A program made the position numbers and the translations under genes. From Micromonosporaceae bacterium (GTDB lineage Bacteria > Actinomycetota > Actinomycetes > Mycobacteriales > Micromonosporaceae): 61,230 bases of DNA. The stretch is taken from NCBI GenBank assembly GCA_007130245.1, contig SLSW01000171.1, positions 1-61,230 of the forward strand, read 5' to 3'. The notes below the pieces were generated by a model that ran no database searches, was not told where the DNA came from, and worked only from the letters and a program-made list of their open reading frames with translations. Of the stretch, positions 52,764 to 61,230 are shown in pieces (the stretch's first letter is position 1; every line of letters begins with the position of its first letter).

Positions 52764-55700
52764 TCAGTGTCGAGGCGGCAGCGGCGGGCGGGTCAACCGG
52801 GGCCGGTCGGCCGGGCGCGGGGTGTGCACCGGCTGGGTGGCCAGCGCCTCGTGCACCCACTCCACCGCGCGCTGCAGCTGCCGGTCGCGGCCGGTGGCGT
52901 AGTCCTGCGGCGCGTTGTCCACCTCGATGTCGGGGTCGGTGCCGTAGTTCTCCACCTGCCAGCCGACGTCGTCGAAGGCGAACGAGAACTCCGGCTGGGT
53001 GGTGACCGTGCCGTCGGCCAGCCGGTGCCGGGGCCAGATGCCTATCACGCCGCCCCAGGTGCGGGTGCCCACCAGCGGACCGAGCTTCATCATCTTGAAC
53101 GCGTGGCTGAAGATGTCGCCGTCGGAGCCGGCGGCCTCGTTGGTCACCGCCACCAGCGGGCCGCGGGGAGACTCGTACGGGTAGCCCTGCGGCTGGCCCC
53201 ACCGGCCGTACGCGTAGCCGAGCCGCTTGCGCGCCAGCTTCTCCAGCAGCAGCGACGACACGTTGCCGCCGCGGTTGTACCGCAGGTCCAGCACCAGCGC
53301 CTCCCGCTCGTACTCGGTCAGGAAGGCGCGGTGGAACTCGGCGAACCCCCACGGCTGCATGTCCGGGATGTGCAGGTAGCCGGCCCGGCCACCGGTGGCC
53401 TCGTGCACTATCCGGCGGTTGGCCTCCACCCAGTCGCGGTAGCGCACCTGCTGCTCGCCCGCGATCGGGCGCACCGTGACGCGGCGCGGCTCGCCACCAG
53501 CGCGCCGCACCGTCAGCTCCACCTCCTGACCGGCCCGGTTGACGAGCAGCTGCGGCGGGGTCACCGCACCGTTGACCGGGGTGCCCGCCACCGCGAGCAC
53601 CTCGTCGCCGGCGCGCACGTTGACCCCGGGGCGGTTGAGTGGGGAGGTGTGCTCGGGCGACCACGGGTCGCCCTCGAGCACCCGGGCGATCCGGTAGGCG
53701 CCGGTGTCGCCGTCGACCTCCCAGTCCACCCCGAGGAACCCCTGCTGGTAGTCGGGACCGGTGCGGTAGGCGCCACCCATCTCGTACGCGTGCGAGGTGC
53801 CCAGCTCTCCCTGCAGCTCCCACAGCAGGTCCGAGAACTCCGAGCGGGTGCTGACCAGCGCCACCACCGGCGCGTACCGCTGGTAGACCTCGTCCCAGTC
53901 CACCCCGGACATGTCCTCGGTCCAGAACCCCTCGCGCTGCAGCCGCCAGGCTTCCCGGAACATCTGCCGCCACTCGGCCTGCGGGTGCACCGACACCCTG
54001 ACCCGGTCCAGGTCGATCCAGCCGCTGTCGCGGCCGGCGGTGTCGGGTTTGTCGTCGAGCTTCTCCCCGGCTTTGACCACCCGCAGCCGGTCGCCGGCGC
54101 GGTAGAGCAGGGTGCGGTGGTCGTGGCCGAGCCAGGCGTCGGTCAGGCCGGTGGCCACCTGCTCGCGCGTGTGGGTGTCCGGGTCGACGACCTCCAGCAC
54201 CTTGTCGGCCGCCGGACCGCCGAGGAGATCGGCTTCCCGGGTGCCCTTGACCGGACGGGACAGCAGCAGCACCTTCTCCCGGGTGGCGAGCACCCGCTCG
54301 TAGCGGGCCTCCGGCACCGGCAGCGGCACCACCCGCCGCTCGATGCCGTCCAGGTCGATGTCGACGGTCACCGCCTCGTCGCCGTCGCCGCCGGCCTCGG
54401 GAGCCTTCAGGGGCCGGACCTCCGGAAGGAACGGCGCCGGGGTGTCCTCGCGCAGGGTCACAGCGTACGGCCGCCACCCGAGCGGGAAGCCGGCGTCGAA
54501 CTGGATCTCATCGTACACCGGGTCCAGGAAACGCTGGCCGATGAAGTACAGGTAACGCCCGGCGGGGTCGAACGCGGGGCGACGGTCCCGCAGCACCGGT
54601 CGGCTCACCTGCCACACCTGTGCGTCGTCGGCGCGGGCGAGCTTGATGGCCGAGGTGTTCGCCGGGCCCGGACAGGTGTAGGCCAGCCAGCGCCCGTCCG
54701 GCGACCACGTCGGGTCGGCGATCTGGTCGTGATCGCTGCGGTCGAGCAGCGTCGTGGCGGGCGCGCCGTCGAGGTCCACCAGCACCAGCTCGTTGCGGTG
54801 GTTGGTCAGCGCGATGCGGGGTGCGGTCGGCGAGGCGGCCAGCGCCACCACCCGGCCGGTGTCCACCTCGGCCAGATCCTGCACGCTGCCGTCCTCGCGC
54901 CACAGCAGCAGCCGCTCGCGCTCGCCGTCGTCGCTGGCGGCGGCCACCAGGCGCACCCCGTCGTGCAGGTGGGTCAGCAGCCGGTAGCGCACGCCGTCCG
55001 GCTCGCCGTACTGGCGCACCGGGCCCGCCCAGTTGCCGAACCCGAACGCCTTGCCGCGGGTGGTGATGGCCAACCGGGCGCCGTCGGGCGACAGGGTGGC
55101 GGTGTCCAGGTGGGTGCCGGCCGGGGCGAAGGTGCGGTTGCGCTGGGTGCGGGAACTACTCAGGCGTACGTCGACCGGGGTGGACTTGTCATCGGACGGA
55201 TCCAGCAGCCACAACCGCGCCCCGGCGTGGTAGACCAGCCGCTGGCCGTCCCCGTCGAGGTTGCGGGCGTAGAAGTCCTCGTGGTCGGTGTGCCGCCGCA
55301 GGTCCTGCCCGTCCGGGGTGCAGCTGTAGACGTTTCCCACGCCCTCGTGGTCGGACAGGAAGTAGATCCGCTCGCCCACCCAGCGCGGCGTGGCGAGGTT
55401 GCCGTCGAGACGGATCAGCGGGCGGAACTCGCCCGAGCCGTCCGCGTCCACCCACAGGGTGCCGGCCCGGCCGCCCCGGTAACGCTTCCAGCGCGCGGGG
55501 TCGGCGTAGCTGCGTCCGAGCACCACTCCGCCGTGCGGCGCGTAGTCCACCGCGCTGGCGGGCCCCAGCGGCAGCATCTGCGGCAGGCCGCCGGCCGGGC
55601 TGATCCGGTGCAGCCAGCGGTCCCGGAAGAACGGCCGGTCGGCGTCGGTGGCGTAGACGATCCAACCCTGCGGGTCGAACCCGGCGGTCACCGTCAGCCC

Positions 55701-55964
55701 GCCGGAGTAGGTCAGGCGCTCGGCCGGTCCGCCGGCCACCGGCATGAGGTACACATCAGCCGGGCCTTCCTCCCGCCCGACGTAGGCGACCATGGTGCCG
55801 TCCGGTGACAGGCGGGGATCGCTCGCCTCGGCCACCCCGGCGGTCAACCGCCAGGCCCGCCCACCGGTGGCCGGCACCAGCCACAGGTCGTCCTCGCAGG
55901 CGAAGACCACGTCATCGCCGCGGATGGTCGGGGTGCGCAGATAGCCGGAATGGTCTGGGCGCAT
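52764..55964 (-). CDS. Tricorn protease homologue (peptidase S41)
   Basis: A 1066-residue cytoplasmic protease from ATG 55964, the typical tricorn length. The N-terminal half holds two beta-propellers built from WD/TolB-like repeats ([21 protein letters not shown]). Next come the C1 domain with Ser724-His725 (TSHAYEMGG), a PDZ domain around [15 protein letters not shown] and the C2 domain with Ser947-Asp948 (GSDGD) and Glu1014 (DIEVDN). Pair spacings (about 223 and 67) are close to those of the archaeal enzyme (220 and 58), so the catalytic set is complete. It degrades oligopeptides downstream of the proteasome. DnaA-box-like repeats lie just upstream of its start. Confidence 0.92.
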   Translation of the reverse strand: MRPDHSGYLRTPTIRGDDVVFACEDDLWLVPATGGRAWRLTAGVAEASDPRLSPDGTMVAYVGREEGPADVYLMPVAGGPAERLTYSGGLTVTAGFDPQGWIVYATDADRPFFRDRWLHRISPAGGLPQMLPLGPASAVDYAPHGGVVLGRSYADPARWKRYRGGRAGTLWVDADGSGEFRPLIRLDGNLATPRWVGERIYFLSDHEGVGNVYSCTPDGQDLRRHTDHEDFYARNLDGDGQRLVYHAGARLWLLDPSDDKSTPVDVRLSSSRTQRNRTFAPAGTHLDTATLSPDGARLAITTRGKAFGFGNWAGPVRQYGEPDGVRYRLLTHLHDGVRLVAAASDDGERERLLLWREDGSVQDLAEVDTGRVVALAASPTAPRIALTNHRNELVLVDLDGAPATTLLDRSDHDQIADPTWSPDGRWLAYTCPGPANTSAIKLARADDAQVWQVSRPVLRDRRPAFDPAGRYLYFIGQRFLDPVYDEIQFDAGFPLGWRPYAVTLREDTPAPFLPEVRPLKAPEAGGDGDEAVTVDIDLDGIERRVVPLPVPEARYERVLATREKVLLLSRPVKGTREADLLGGPAADKVLEVVDPDTHTREQVATGLTDAWLGHDHRTLLYRAGDRLRVVKAGEKLDDKPDTAGRDSGWIDLDRVRVSVHPQAEWRQMFREAWRLQREGFWTEDMSGVDWDEVYQRYAPVVALVSTRSEFSDLLWELQGELGTSHAYEMGGAYRTGPDYQQGFLGVDWEVDGDTGAYRIARVLEGDPWSPEHTSPLNRPGVNVRAGDEVLAVAGTPVNGAVTPPQLLVNRAGQEVELTVRRAGGEPRRVTVRPIAGEQQVRYRDWVEANRRIVHEATGGRAGYLHIPDMQPWGFAEFHRAFLTEYEREALVLDLRYNRGGNVSSLLLEKLARKRLGYAYGRWGQPQGYPYESPRGPLVAVTNEAAGSDGDIFSHAFKMMKLGPLVGTRTWGGVIGIWPRHRLADGTVTTQPEFSFAFDDVGWQVENYGTDPDIEVDNAPQDYATGRDRQLQRAVEWVHEALATQPVHTPRPADRPRLTRPPLPPRH

Positions 55965-56032
55965 ATGAGCCTCCCGTCACGGTCGGATCGGAGAGTTCTG
56001 ACCATAGCCGAGCCGGGCCAGCACCAGCGAGA

Positions 56033-56074
56033 TCCACAACCTGTGGAAAACCTTGTGGACGAGGTTGTGGGCGG
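56033..56074. promoter_or_regulatory. Cluster of DnaA-box-like sites with 12-base period
   Basis: TGTGGAAAA (56042), TGTGGACGA (56054) and TGTGGGCGG (56066) are direct repeats exactly 12 bases apart; an inverted TCCACA (56033) pairs with the first as TCCACA-ACC-TGTGGA. In reverse complement the first two differ by one base from the actinobacterial DnaA box TTGTCCACA. They sit 70-110 bases upstream of the tricorn start, in the 155-base gap to the nucleotidyltransferase. Confidence 0.45.
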
Positions 56075-56119
56075 TTGGGGAGAAACCGACCGTCGGGCCG
56101 TCCGGCCGGACGAACCTGG

Positions 56120-56758
56120 TCAGGTGACGGCGGGACCACCCGCGGGCACGTCGATGCCGACCCGCTCGGCGTCGGCCGGAGTGTCCACATCGTCCGGTCC
56201 GGCCACGCTGTCGCAGGCGATCTCGGCGACCTGTCCGGCACGCGCGACCAGGTACGGGCGGACCCCGACATCGGCGGTAGCCAGCGTGGCCACCCCCGTG
56301 AAGTGGGACCGGCCGATCAACATCGGGTAACTGCGCCGGCCCTCGTACGTGGCGCACACCAGCGCGTCCGGATGCGGCAGCTCAGCCACCCGCCGCACCG
56401 CCTCCGCGGTGACACCGGGCATGTCGACCGGCATCAGCACCGCCGCCTCCGGTGCGGCCTGCTCGACCGCCTGCAGCCCGGCGCGCAGGGACGACCCCAG
56501 ACCGGTGCCCCATGCCTTGTTGACCACCACGGTGGCGCCGGACAGGTCCGCCTCCGAGGTGACCTGCTCGGCACCGGCGCCGAGCACGACCACCACCGGG
56601 TCGCAGCCAGCCTCGCCCAGCATGCGCACAGTGTGCTCGACCAGCAGCGCACCGTAGTAGCGCAGGAGCGCCTTCGGCCCTCCGATCCGCCGTCCGCTGC
56701 CGGCGGCGAGAACCACTGCCGCGATGCTCAGCGCACACCTCCACGCCGGAGGAACCAC
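56120..56758 (-). CDS. MobA/MocA-like nucleotidyltransferase (molybdenum cofactor type)
   Basis: A 212-residue protein from GTG 56758; the GGAGG at 56743-56739 lies inside this reading and would suit a CTG start at 56731, so the N-terminus is uncertain. The nucleotide-binding signature is AAVVLAAGSGRRIGGPKALLRY, followed by the metal-binding MPVDMPGV and the substrate loop RRSYPMLIGRSHF. The layout fits MocA (CTP:molybdopterin cytidylyltransferase), which finishes the cofactor of xanthine dehydrogenase-type enzymes; it could also act on other phosphorylated alcohols. No molybdoenzyme is adjacent. Confidence 0.8.
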   Translation of the reverse strand: MVPPAWRCALSIAAVVLAAGSGRRIGGPKALLRYYGALLVEHTVRMLGEAGCDPVVVVLGAGAEQVTSEADLSGATVVVNKAWGTGLGSSLRAGLQAVEQAAPEAAVLMPVDMPGVTAEAVRRVAELPHPDALVCATYEGRRSYPMLIGRSHFTGVATLATADVGVRPYLVARAGQVAEIACDSVAGPDDVDTPADAERVGIDVPAGGPAVT

Positions 56759-56784
56759 GAGTCCTCCGGCAGCCTAGTCGTCGC

Positions 56785-56800
56785 GTCGCCCGCAGGCGAC
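56785..56800 (-). terminator. Hairpin downstream of the DNA polymerase gene
   Basis: GTCGCC (56785-56790) and GGCGAC (56795-56800) form a perfect 6-bp stem around CGCA, 32 bases after the polymerase stop in the direction of transcription. Flanking CGCG/CGAG bases could extend it weakly. No T tract is present. Confidence 0.4.
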
Positions 56801-56831
56801 TCGACTCGCGGGGTCTGCCCGCCGCACGGTC

Positions 56832-58508
56832 TCACGCGTCCGCGTAGCACCGCACCACCGACACGTCGAGCGGGAACCGCACCGTCACGTCGCCGAACAG
56901 CAACCGACCGGCCCGGTCGGCGGCCTCGTGCGCGGCCGCGGTCACCGCTTCGGCCTCGTCGGCCGGACAGTGCACCACCACCTCGTCGTGCTGGAAGAAC
57001 ACCAGCTGCGCCGCGCACCCGCGCAACCGCGCACGCAGCACACCAAGCAGCGCCAGGGCCCACTCGGCGGCGGTGGCCTGGATCACGAAGTTGCGGGTGA
57101 ACCGCCCCCGGGCGCGGGCGGCGGCCTCGCGGCGCGCCCCGTCGCCGTCGAGGGCGGGCACCTCCGCGGCGCCGCCGGTGTCGAGGTCGTACCAGGCCGC
57201 CGACGCCGGCGGGCAGGTGCGTCCGAGCCAGGAGCGCACCAGACCGCCGGCCTGGCCGGTGCGGGCAGCCTGCTCGACGTACCGCCACGCCTCCGGGTAC
57301 CGCTGGCGCAGGACCGCCACCGCCGGCAGCGCCGCGCCGCCGGTCTGGCCGTACATCGCGCCCAGCAGCGCCACCTTGGCCCGCGCCCGGTCACCGTCGA
57401 ACGACTCGGCGGCCAGCGCCGCGTACAGGTCGCCGGTGGCAGCGGCCGCGGCGAGCCCGGTGTCACCGGAGACCGCCGCGAGCACCCGCGGTTCCAGTTG
57501 GCCGGCGTCGGCGACCACCAGCCGCCAGCCGTCGTCGGCGACCACCGCGCGCCGCACCACCTTCGGGATCTGCAGCGCTCCGCCACCGCGGGTGGCCCAC
57601 CGCCCGGACACGACCCCGGCGGGAACGTATTCCGGGCGGAACCGGCCCTGGTGCACCCAGGTGTCGCACCAGGACCAGCCGTGCGCGCTCCACACCCGGT
57701 AGAGCTCCTTGTACTCCAGCACCAGCGGCGCGGCCGGATGGTCGACGCCGCGCAGCGACCATGCCCGGGTGTCGGGCAACCGGATGCCGGCGCGGGCGAA
57801 CGCGCGGCGCAGCTCCGCCGGCGAGTCCGGGTGCAGCCCGGGAGCATGCAACGCCTCGGCGATCGCCGCCGACAACCGGGCCAGCCGCGCCGGCAGGGCG
57901 CCACCGGGCGCGCGCGGTCCCAGCAGCTGCGACAGCACCCGGTCGTGCTCGTCGGCGCGCCACGGCAGGCCGTCGTGGCCCATCTCGGCGGCCACCAGTG
58001 CCCCGGCGGACTCGGCCGCGACCAGCAGCCGGAACCGTTCCGGCGCCCCGGTGGCGGCGATCCGCCGTCGCTGGTCGGCGTAGGCCAGCCCCAGGTCGGC
58101 CAGGGTGTCGGCGCTGGCGGCCGGCGCCAGGTCGAACAGGCTGCCCTGCGGGTCGCCGGGTGGCCGGGCCGGCGGAGGGGGTGGGTCGGGCGGCACCGGC
58201 GCACCGGCCCGCCGGGCCAGGGCCGCCGCCACCGAGCGCGGTTCGCCCCATCGGCCGGCGTAGCCGAGCAGCAGCGCCTCGGTCAGCTCCAGGTCGTGGC
58301 AGCGGGACAGGCGCACCCCCGCACGCAGCAGCGCCGGATAGACCGCGGCGGTCGACGCCCACAGCCAGCGCGGCGCGTCGTGCGCCTCCCGGTGTGCCAC
58401 CTCCGCTGCCAGGTCCGGCGCTGCCGCCACCGGACCGGACGGGGTGCCGCGCGCGTCATCGTACGGCTGGAGCCAGCCGCCACCGGATCCGTCCGCCGCC
58501 ACCGCCAT
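56832..58508 (-). CDS. Bifunctional 3'-5' exonuclease/DNA polymerase-like protein (family A)
   Basis: A 558-residue protein from ATG 58508; a GTG six bases further upstream is possible. The N-terminal part resembles a reduced exonuclease domain (RCHDLELTEALLLGYAGRWG). The C-terminal half has family A polymerase motifs: VVSGRWATRGGGALQIPKVVRR, motif A as LVVADAGQLEPRVLAAVSGD (Gln-Leu-Glu in place of the usual DYSQIELR), an O-helix-like RAKVALLGAMYGQTGG and motif C FFQHDEVVVHCP. Such Pol I-like proteins are widespread in actinobacteria in addition to true Pol I and may serve in repair. Motif C His-Asp-Glu is intact. Confidence 0.83.
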   Translation of the reverse strand: MAVAADGSGGGWLQPYDDARGTPSGPVAAAPDLAAEVAHREAHDAPRWLWASTAAVYPALLRAGVRLSRCHDLELTEALLLGYAGRWGEPRSVAAALARRAGAPVPPDPPPPPARPPGDPQGSLFDLAPAASADTLADLGLAYADQRRRIAATGAPERFRLLVAAESAGALVAAEMGHDGLPWRADEHDRVLSQLLGPRAPGGALPARLARLSAAIAEALHAPGLHPDSPAELRRAFARAGIRLPDTRAWSLRGVDHPAAPLVLEYKELYRVWSAHGWSWCDTWVHQGRFRPEYVPAGVVSGRWATRGGGALQIPKVVRRAVVADDGWRLVVADAGQLEPRVLAAVSGDTGLAAAAATGDLYAALAAESFDGDRARAKVALLGAMYGQTGGAALPAVAVLRQRYPEAWRYVEQAARTGQAGGLVRSWLGRTCPPASAAWYDLDTGGAAEVPALDGDGARREAAARARGRFTRNFVIQATAAEWALALLGVLRARLRGCAAQLVFFQHDEVVVHCPADEAEAVTAAAHEAADRAGRLLFGDVTVRFPLDVSVVRCYADA

Positions 58509-58576
58509 CAGCACACCGCGATTGTGCCGGCCGGCTCCGACAAATGTGCGGGGCACGGTGCGGGCGGCTGCGCCGA

Positions 58577-59404
58577 TCAGGCGAGATCGTCGCGGGCCAG
58601 CTCCCAGCACGCGACCGCCGCCGCGGCGGCCACGTTCAGCGAGTCCCCCCCGCGACGCATCGGGATGGCCACCCGCTGGTCGGCTGCGGACAGCGCGGCG
58701 GCGGACAGCCCGGCACCCTCGGCACCGAGCAGCAGCGCCGGGCGGGCGCGGTGCGCGGCGTCGAGGCGTTGGATCGCCACCGCCCCCGGGGCCGGCGTCA
58801 GCGCCAGCACCGAGAAGCCGGCGTCCCGCACCTGTGCCAGCGCCGCCGGCCAGGGCCGCAGGGTGGCGTACGGCACCGCGAACACCTCCCCCATGCTCAC
58901 CCGTACGCTGCGGCGGTAGAGCGGGTCGGCGCATGAAGGCGACAGCAGCACTCCGTCCATGCCCAGCGCCGCCGCACCGCGGAACACCGCGCCGAGGTTG
59001 GTGTGGTTGTTCACGTCCTCACAGACGAGGACGCGTCGCGCGGCCGCCAGCACCCGGGCGGCCTCCGGCAACGGCCGCCGATGGAACGAGGCGAGCACCC
59101 CGCGGTGGACATTGAACCCGGTGGTGCGGCGCAGCACCTCCTGACTGGCGGCGTAGACCGGGGCGCCGCCCAGGTCGGCCAGCTGACCCAGCCGCCGGTC
59201 GTCGACCAGGAAGGAGCGGGGGCGGTACCCCGCGCGCAATGCCCGCCGCAGCACCAGCTCGCCCTCGGCGATGAACAGCCCGTTCGGCGGTTCCCACCGG
59301 GTGCGCAGCTCAACGTCGGTCAGCGCACGGTAGTCGGCGATGCGTTCGTCGTCGGGGTCGACGATGAGGCGTTCGTCGTCGGGGTCGACGGTGTGCTCGG
59401 CCAC
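58577..59404 (-). CDS. TrmH/SpoU family RNA methyltransferase
   Basis: A 275-residue enzyme from GTG 59404. The N-terminal substrate-binding domain starts IADYRALTDVELRTRWEPPNGLFIAEGELVL. The SPOUT domain carries motif 1 CEDVNNHTNLGAVFRGAAALG, motif 2 PALLLGAEGAGLS and motif 3 VAIPMRRGGDSLNVAAAAAVA, which form the knotted SAM site. It methylates ribose 2'-O in tRNA or rRNA. The first 20 residues contain a nine-residue tandem repeat (VDPDDERLI/VDPDDERIA), and the gene's first 85 bases overlap the end of the upstream membrane protein gene. Confidence 0.9.
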   Translation of the reverse strand: MAEHTVDPDDERLIVDPDDERIADYRALTDVELRTRWEPPNGLFIAEGELVLRRALRAGYRPRSFLVDDRRLGQLADLGGAPVYAASQEVLRRTTGFNVHRGVLASFHRRPLPEAARVLAAARRVLVCEDVNNHTNLGAVFRGAAALGMDGVLLSPSCADPLYRRSVRVSMGEVFAVPYATLRPWPAALAQVRDAGFSVLALTPAPGAVAIQRLDAAHRARPALLLGAEGAGLSAAALSAADQRVAIPMRRGGDSLNVAAAAAVACWELARDDLA

Positions 59405-60207
59405 ACCACCGATTGTGCCGCCCGGCCACCGTTCCAGGCGATGCCGACCCCGGCGGCCAGCAGCAGCAGCGCACCCAGCGATACCAGCAGCTCGTGGTAC
59501 AGCCCCGCCACCCCGAGCAGCGGCGCGGCCAGCACGAGCAGGAACCCGTCGGCGCGGTTGAGCACGCGCGAGCGCCAGACCGCCACGCCGAGCAGCAGCC
59601 ACGCCAGGCTGAACAGCACCGTCGCCGCGATCGTCAATTCACCGGCCTGCTCGTACGTCCGCACGTAGCTGTGGGCCGCCGTGGCCGGACCGTCGGTGGC
59701 GGCCTCGGCCAGGGCGGGACCGCCGAACGCGCTCATCCCCTGCAGCGGTAGCCACAACGTCACCGCGGTCAGCCCGGCCAGCAGCCCAGCGGCGGCGAAA
59801 CCGCGTCCACGGGTGCCGGCCAGCAGGGTGGCCAGGCCCACCAGCGCGATCAGACTCACCAGACCGACCCCCGGCCCGGTCAGCAGCTGGGTCGCCACGT
59901 ACCCGCTGGCGGTGACCCGTTCCGCCCAGGCGGCCGGGTCGGCCGTCGGATCCGTGGACGGCACCACGTTCAGCCACAGGTAGGCGACGGCGAAGACCGG
60001 CAGTGCCCATACGGCGACCCGGGCGGTGCGCAGGGTCGCCTTCGCCCAGGCCGGATCGACCTCGTGGGCGACGGGCGGGTCCGCCACGGACGACGACGGC
60101 CCGGACAGCAGACCCACCACCCCGACACCGCGCCGACGCACACGCATCGCGTGCCGCCCCATCCGTTGCCGGCTGTCGATGCCCGCTGATCTCTGCGTGC
60201 GCGCCAT
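59320..60207 (-). CDS. Hypothetical membrane protein (DUF998-like)
   Basis: A 295-residue protein from ATG 60207, preceded by GGGGGTGA. A basic cytoplasmic N-terminus of about 60 residues is followed by six hydrophobic helices (VAVWALPVFAVAYLWLNVV, LLTGPGVGLVSLIALVGLATLLAG, FAAAGLLAGLTAVTLWLPLQG, LTIAATVLFSLAWLLLGVAVW, GFLLVLAAPLLGVAGLYHELL, LGALLLLAAGVGIAW). The Ser/Thr/Asn-rich tail is coded by the same DNA as the start of the TrmH gene and includes the repeat at 59342-59395, so the stop may have moved there. The function is unknown. Confidence 0.68.
   Translation of the reverse strand: MARTQRSAGIDSRQRMGRHAMRVRRRGVGVVGLLSGPSSSVADPPVAHEVDPAWAKATLRTARVAVWALPVFAVAYLWLNVVPSTDPTADPAAWAERVTASGYVATQLLTGPGVGLVSLIALVGLATLLAGTRGRGFAAAGLLAGLTAVTLWLPLQGMSAFGGPALAEAATDGPATAAHSYVRTYEQAGELTIAATVLFSLAWLLLGVAVWRSRVLNRADGFLLVLAAPLLGVAGLYHELLVSLGALLLLAAGVGIAWNGGRAAQSVVWPSTPSTPTTNASSSTPTTNASPTTVR
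59342..59395. repeat. 27-bp direct tandem repeat shared by two overlapping genes
   Basis: Two adjacent near-identical 27-base units starting gcgttcgtcgtcggggtcga. They encode VDPDDERLI/VDPDDERIA at the TrmH start and, in a second frame, Ser/Thr/Pro-rich repeats at the end of the membrane protein. Because 27 is divisible by three, duplication kept both frames open. Confidence 0.8.
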
Positions 60208-60307
60208 CGCCTGTCACCCCCGCGCTCCCGGCTTGCCCTACGGATGATGGCAAAACCGTGAACGCGACACGCGGGTAACAGTCCGACCCGAACCGTTTTG
60301 TTCCCTG

Positions 60308-61230
60308 TCAGCCCCGCTCGGTGCTCGTCTGGTCGAGAGCCTGCGTGACCGTCTGGCCGGCCGACGCCCCGAGTTGCTTCGGTCCGCCGCCGCTGCCACC
60401 GGCGGTGTCCGCCGCCTCGTCGACGTCCTCCTGCACCTCCTGGGCAGCCTTCGCCGCCTCGGCCGCAGCCGCCCGGGCCTCCTCGGCCACCGCCTGCACC
60501 GTCTCGTCCCGGTCGATCGGCTCGCGCGCCCCCTCGCTGGGTGCGGCCAGGTTGCCCAGGGCGCCGCCGATGCCCTGCAGCGCCTGGGTCAGCTCCATCG
60601 GCACTACCCACACCTTGTTCGCCTCACCGGCGGCGATCTGCGGCAGCGCCTGCAGGTACTGGTAGGCCAGCACCTTCGGGTCCGGGTTCGCGGTGTGGAT
60701 CGCGTCGAATACGGTGCGCACCGCCTTGGCCTGGCCCTCGGCCTGCAGGATGCGGGCCTGCCGGTCACCGTCGGCGCGCAGCACCGCCGCCTGCTTGTCA
60801 CCCTCGGCGGTGAGGATCTGCGACTGCTTGACACCCTCGGCGTTGAGGATCGCCGCCCGCCGGTCCCGTTCGGCGCGCATCTGCTTCTCCATCGCGTCGC
60901 GGATGCTCGGCGGCGGCTCGATCGCCTTGATCTCCACCCGGGTGACCTTCACGCCCCACTTGCCGGTGGTCTCGTCCAGCTCCGCCTGCAACTTGCGGTT
61001 GATCTCATCCCGGCTGGTCAGGGTGGTCTCCAGGTCCATCGACCCGATGACGTTTCGCAGCGTGGTGACGGTCAGCTGCTCGATCGCCTGCAGGAAGCTG
61101 GCGATCTGGTAGGTGGCCGCCTGCGGGTCGATCACCCGGAAGTAGAGCACCGTGTCGATGTTGACCACCAGGTTGTCGGAGGTGATGACCGGTTGCGGAT
61201 GCGAGCTGAACACCTGCTCCCGCATGTCCA
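60308..61230 (-). CDS. SPFH/stomatin-like protein (5' end beyond window)
   Basis: The last 306 residues of a stomatin/prohibitin-type membrane-associated scaffold protein; the N-terminal anchor lies beyond the right edge. The SPFH domain is recognisable from VITSDNLVVNIDTVLYFRVIDPQAATYQI, LTVTTLRNVIGSMDLETTLTSRDEIN and WGVKVTRVEIKAIEPPPSI. It is followed by the Ala/Glu-rich coiled coil AMEKQMRAERDRRAAILNAEGVKQSQILTAEGD. The C-terminal tail is low-complexity Ala/Glu/Asp. An NfeD-like partner would normally be adjacent; none is visible here and it may lie outside. Confidence 0.88.
   Translation of the reverse strand, partial: DMREQVFSSHPQPVITSDNLVVNIDTVLYFRVIDPQAATYQIASFLQAIEQLTVTTLRNVIGSMDLETTLTSRDEINRKLQAELDETTGKWGVKVTRVEIKAIEPPPSIRDAMEKQMRAERDRRAAILNAEGVKQSQILTAEGDKQAAVLRADGDRQARILQAEGQAKAVRTVFDAIHTANPDPKVLAYQYLQALPQIAAGEANKVWVVPMELTQALQGIGGALGNLAAPSEGAREPIDRDETVQAVAEEARAAAAEAAKAAQEVQEDVDEAADTAGGSGGGPKQLGASAGQTVTQALDQTSTERG

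Noticed and set aside
52767-55808. 1013-codon open frame on the plus strand
   Set aside because: Antisense to the tricorn protease, which has a complete catalytic set. The plus-strand product is low-complexity and without recognisable motifs.
56033-56074. Chromosomal or plasmid replication origin
   Set aside because: Only three or four weak DnaA-like sites are present, without an AT-rich unwinding region and without dnaA, dnaN, parAB or rep genes nearby.

Overview
The window is 61.2 kb of uniformly very GC-rich, gene-dense DNA with strong GGAGG-type ribosome sites, many GTG starts and many ATGA/GTGA start-stop overlaps. Together with an F420-dependent oxidoreductase, LutABC, a NIT-domain sensor kinase with a roadblock protein, HelD and a tricorn protease, this indicates a filamentous actinobacterium (Actinomycetota). 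The style of the long intergenic palindromes suggests Micromonosporaceae, but that is only an inference. I found no rRNA, tRNA, CRISPR array or transposase. No gap between genes exceeds 300 bases; the largest is 43075-43361.

Left end (1-10.7 kb): a TcpC-like conjugation gene is cut by the edge. Next to it is a compact leftward operon made of a 72-codon leader ORF, a NIT/HAMP sensor kinase without the usual phospho-acceptor His, a roadblock/LC7 protein, a complete branched-chain amino-acid/amide-type ABC importer (binding protein, LivH, M, G, F), a methyltransferase and a sigma-like HTH protein. Nearly every junction overlaps by 1-4 bases. A short GntR regulator is divergent from it, and an inverted repeat lies over the probable operon promoter.

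Middle left (10.9-31.3 kb): mostly metabolic and stress genes. They include an F420 enzyme, DoxX, a tandem universal stress protein with an orphan 2-oxoacid oxidoreductase gamma subunit, glutathione-independent formaldehyde dehydrogenase, a MIP channel, an orphan cytochrome oxidase subunit I, HelD, an epimerase, lutABC, a geranylgeranyl-reductase-like flavoprotein, a GAF protein and a heterodimeric ABC exporter with one dead ATP site.

Metal island (31.4-43.1 kb): a LuxR-type regulator with two HTH domains, a small secreted protein, a giant 1811-residue six-cupredoxin multicopper oxidase fused to a membrane domain, and a CopC-CopD fusion. Convergent to these is a three-gene operon of a methyltransferase and two proteins resembling both subunits of the molybdenum storage protein. 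This is the most interesting part of the window. I infer a copper-dependent extracytoplasmic oxidase, possibly for Mn(II) or another metal, located beside an oxometalate storage module.

Right end (43.3-61.2 kb): a Ser/Thr kinase, a PLP decarboxylase, a membrane acyltransferase, a MoxR/DUF58/DUF4129 operon, a tricorn protease, a MocA-like nucleotidyltransferase, a 3'-5' exonuclease/DNA polymerase, a TrmH-type RNA methyltransferase, a membrane protein and an SPFH protein cut by the right edge.
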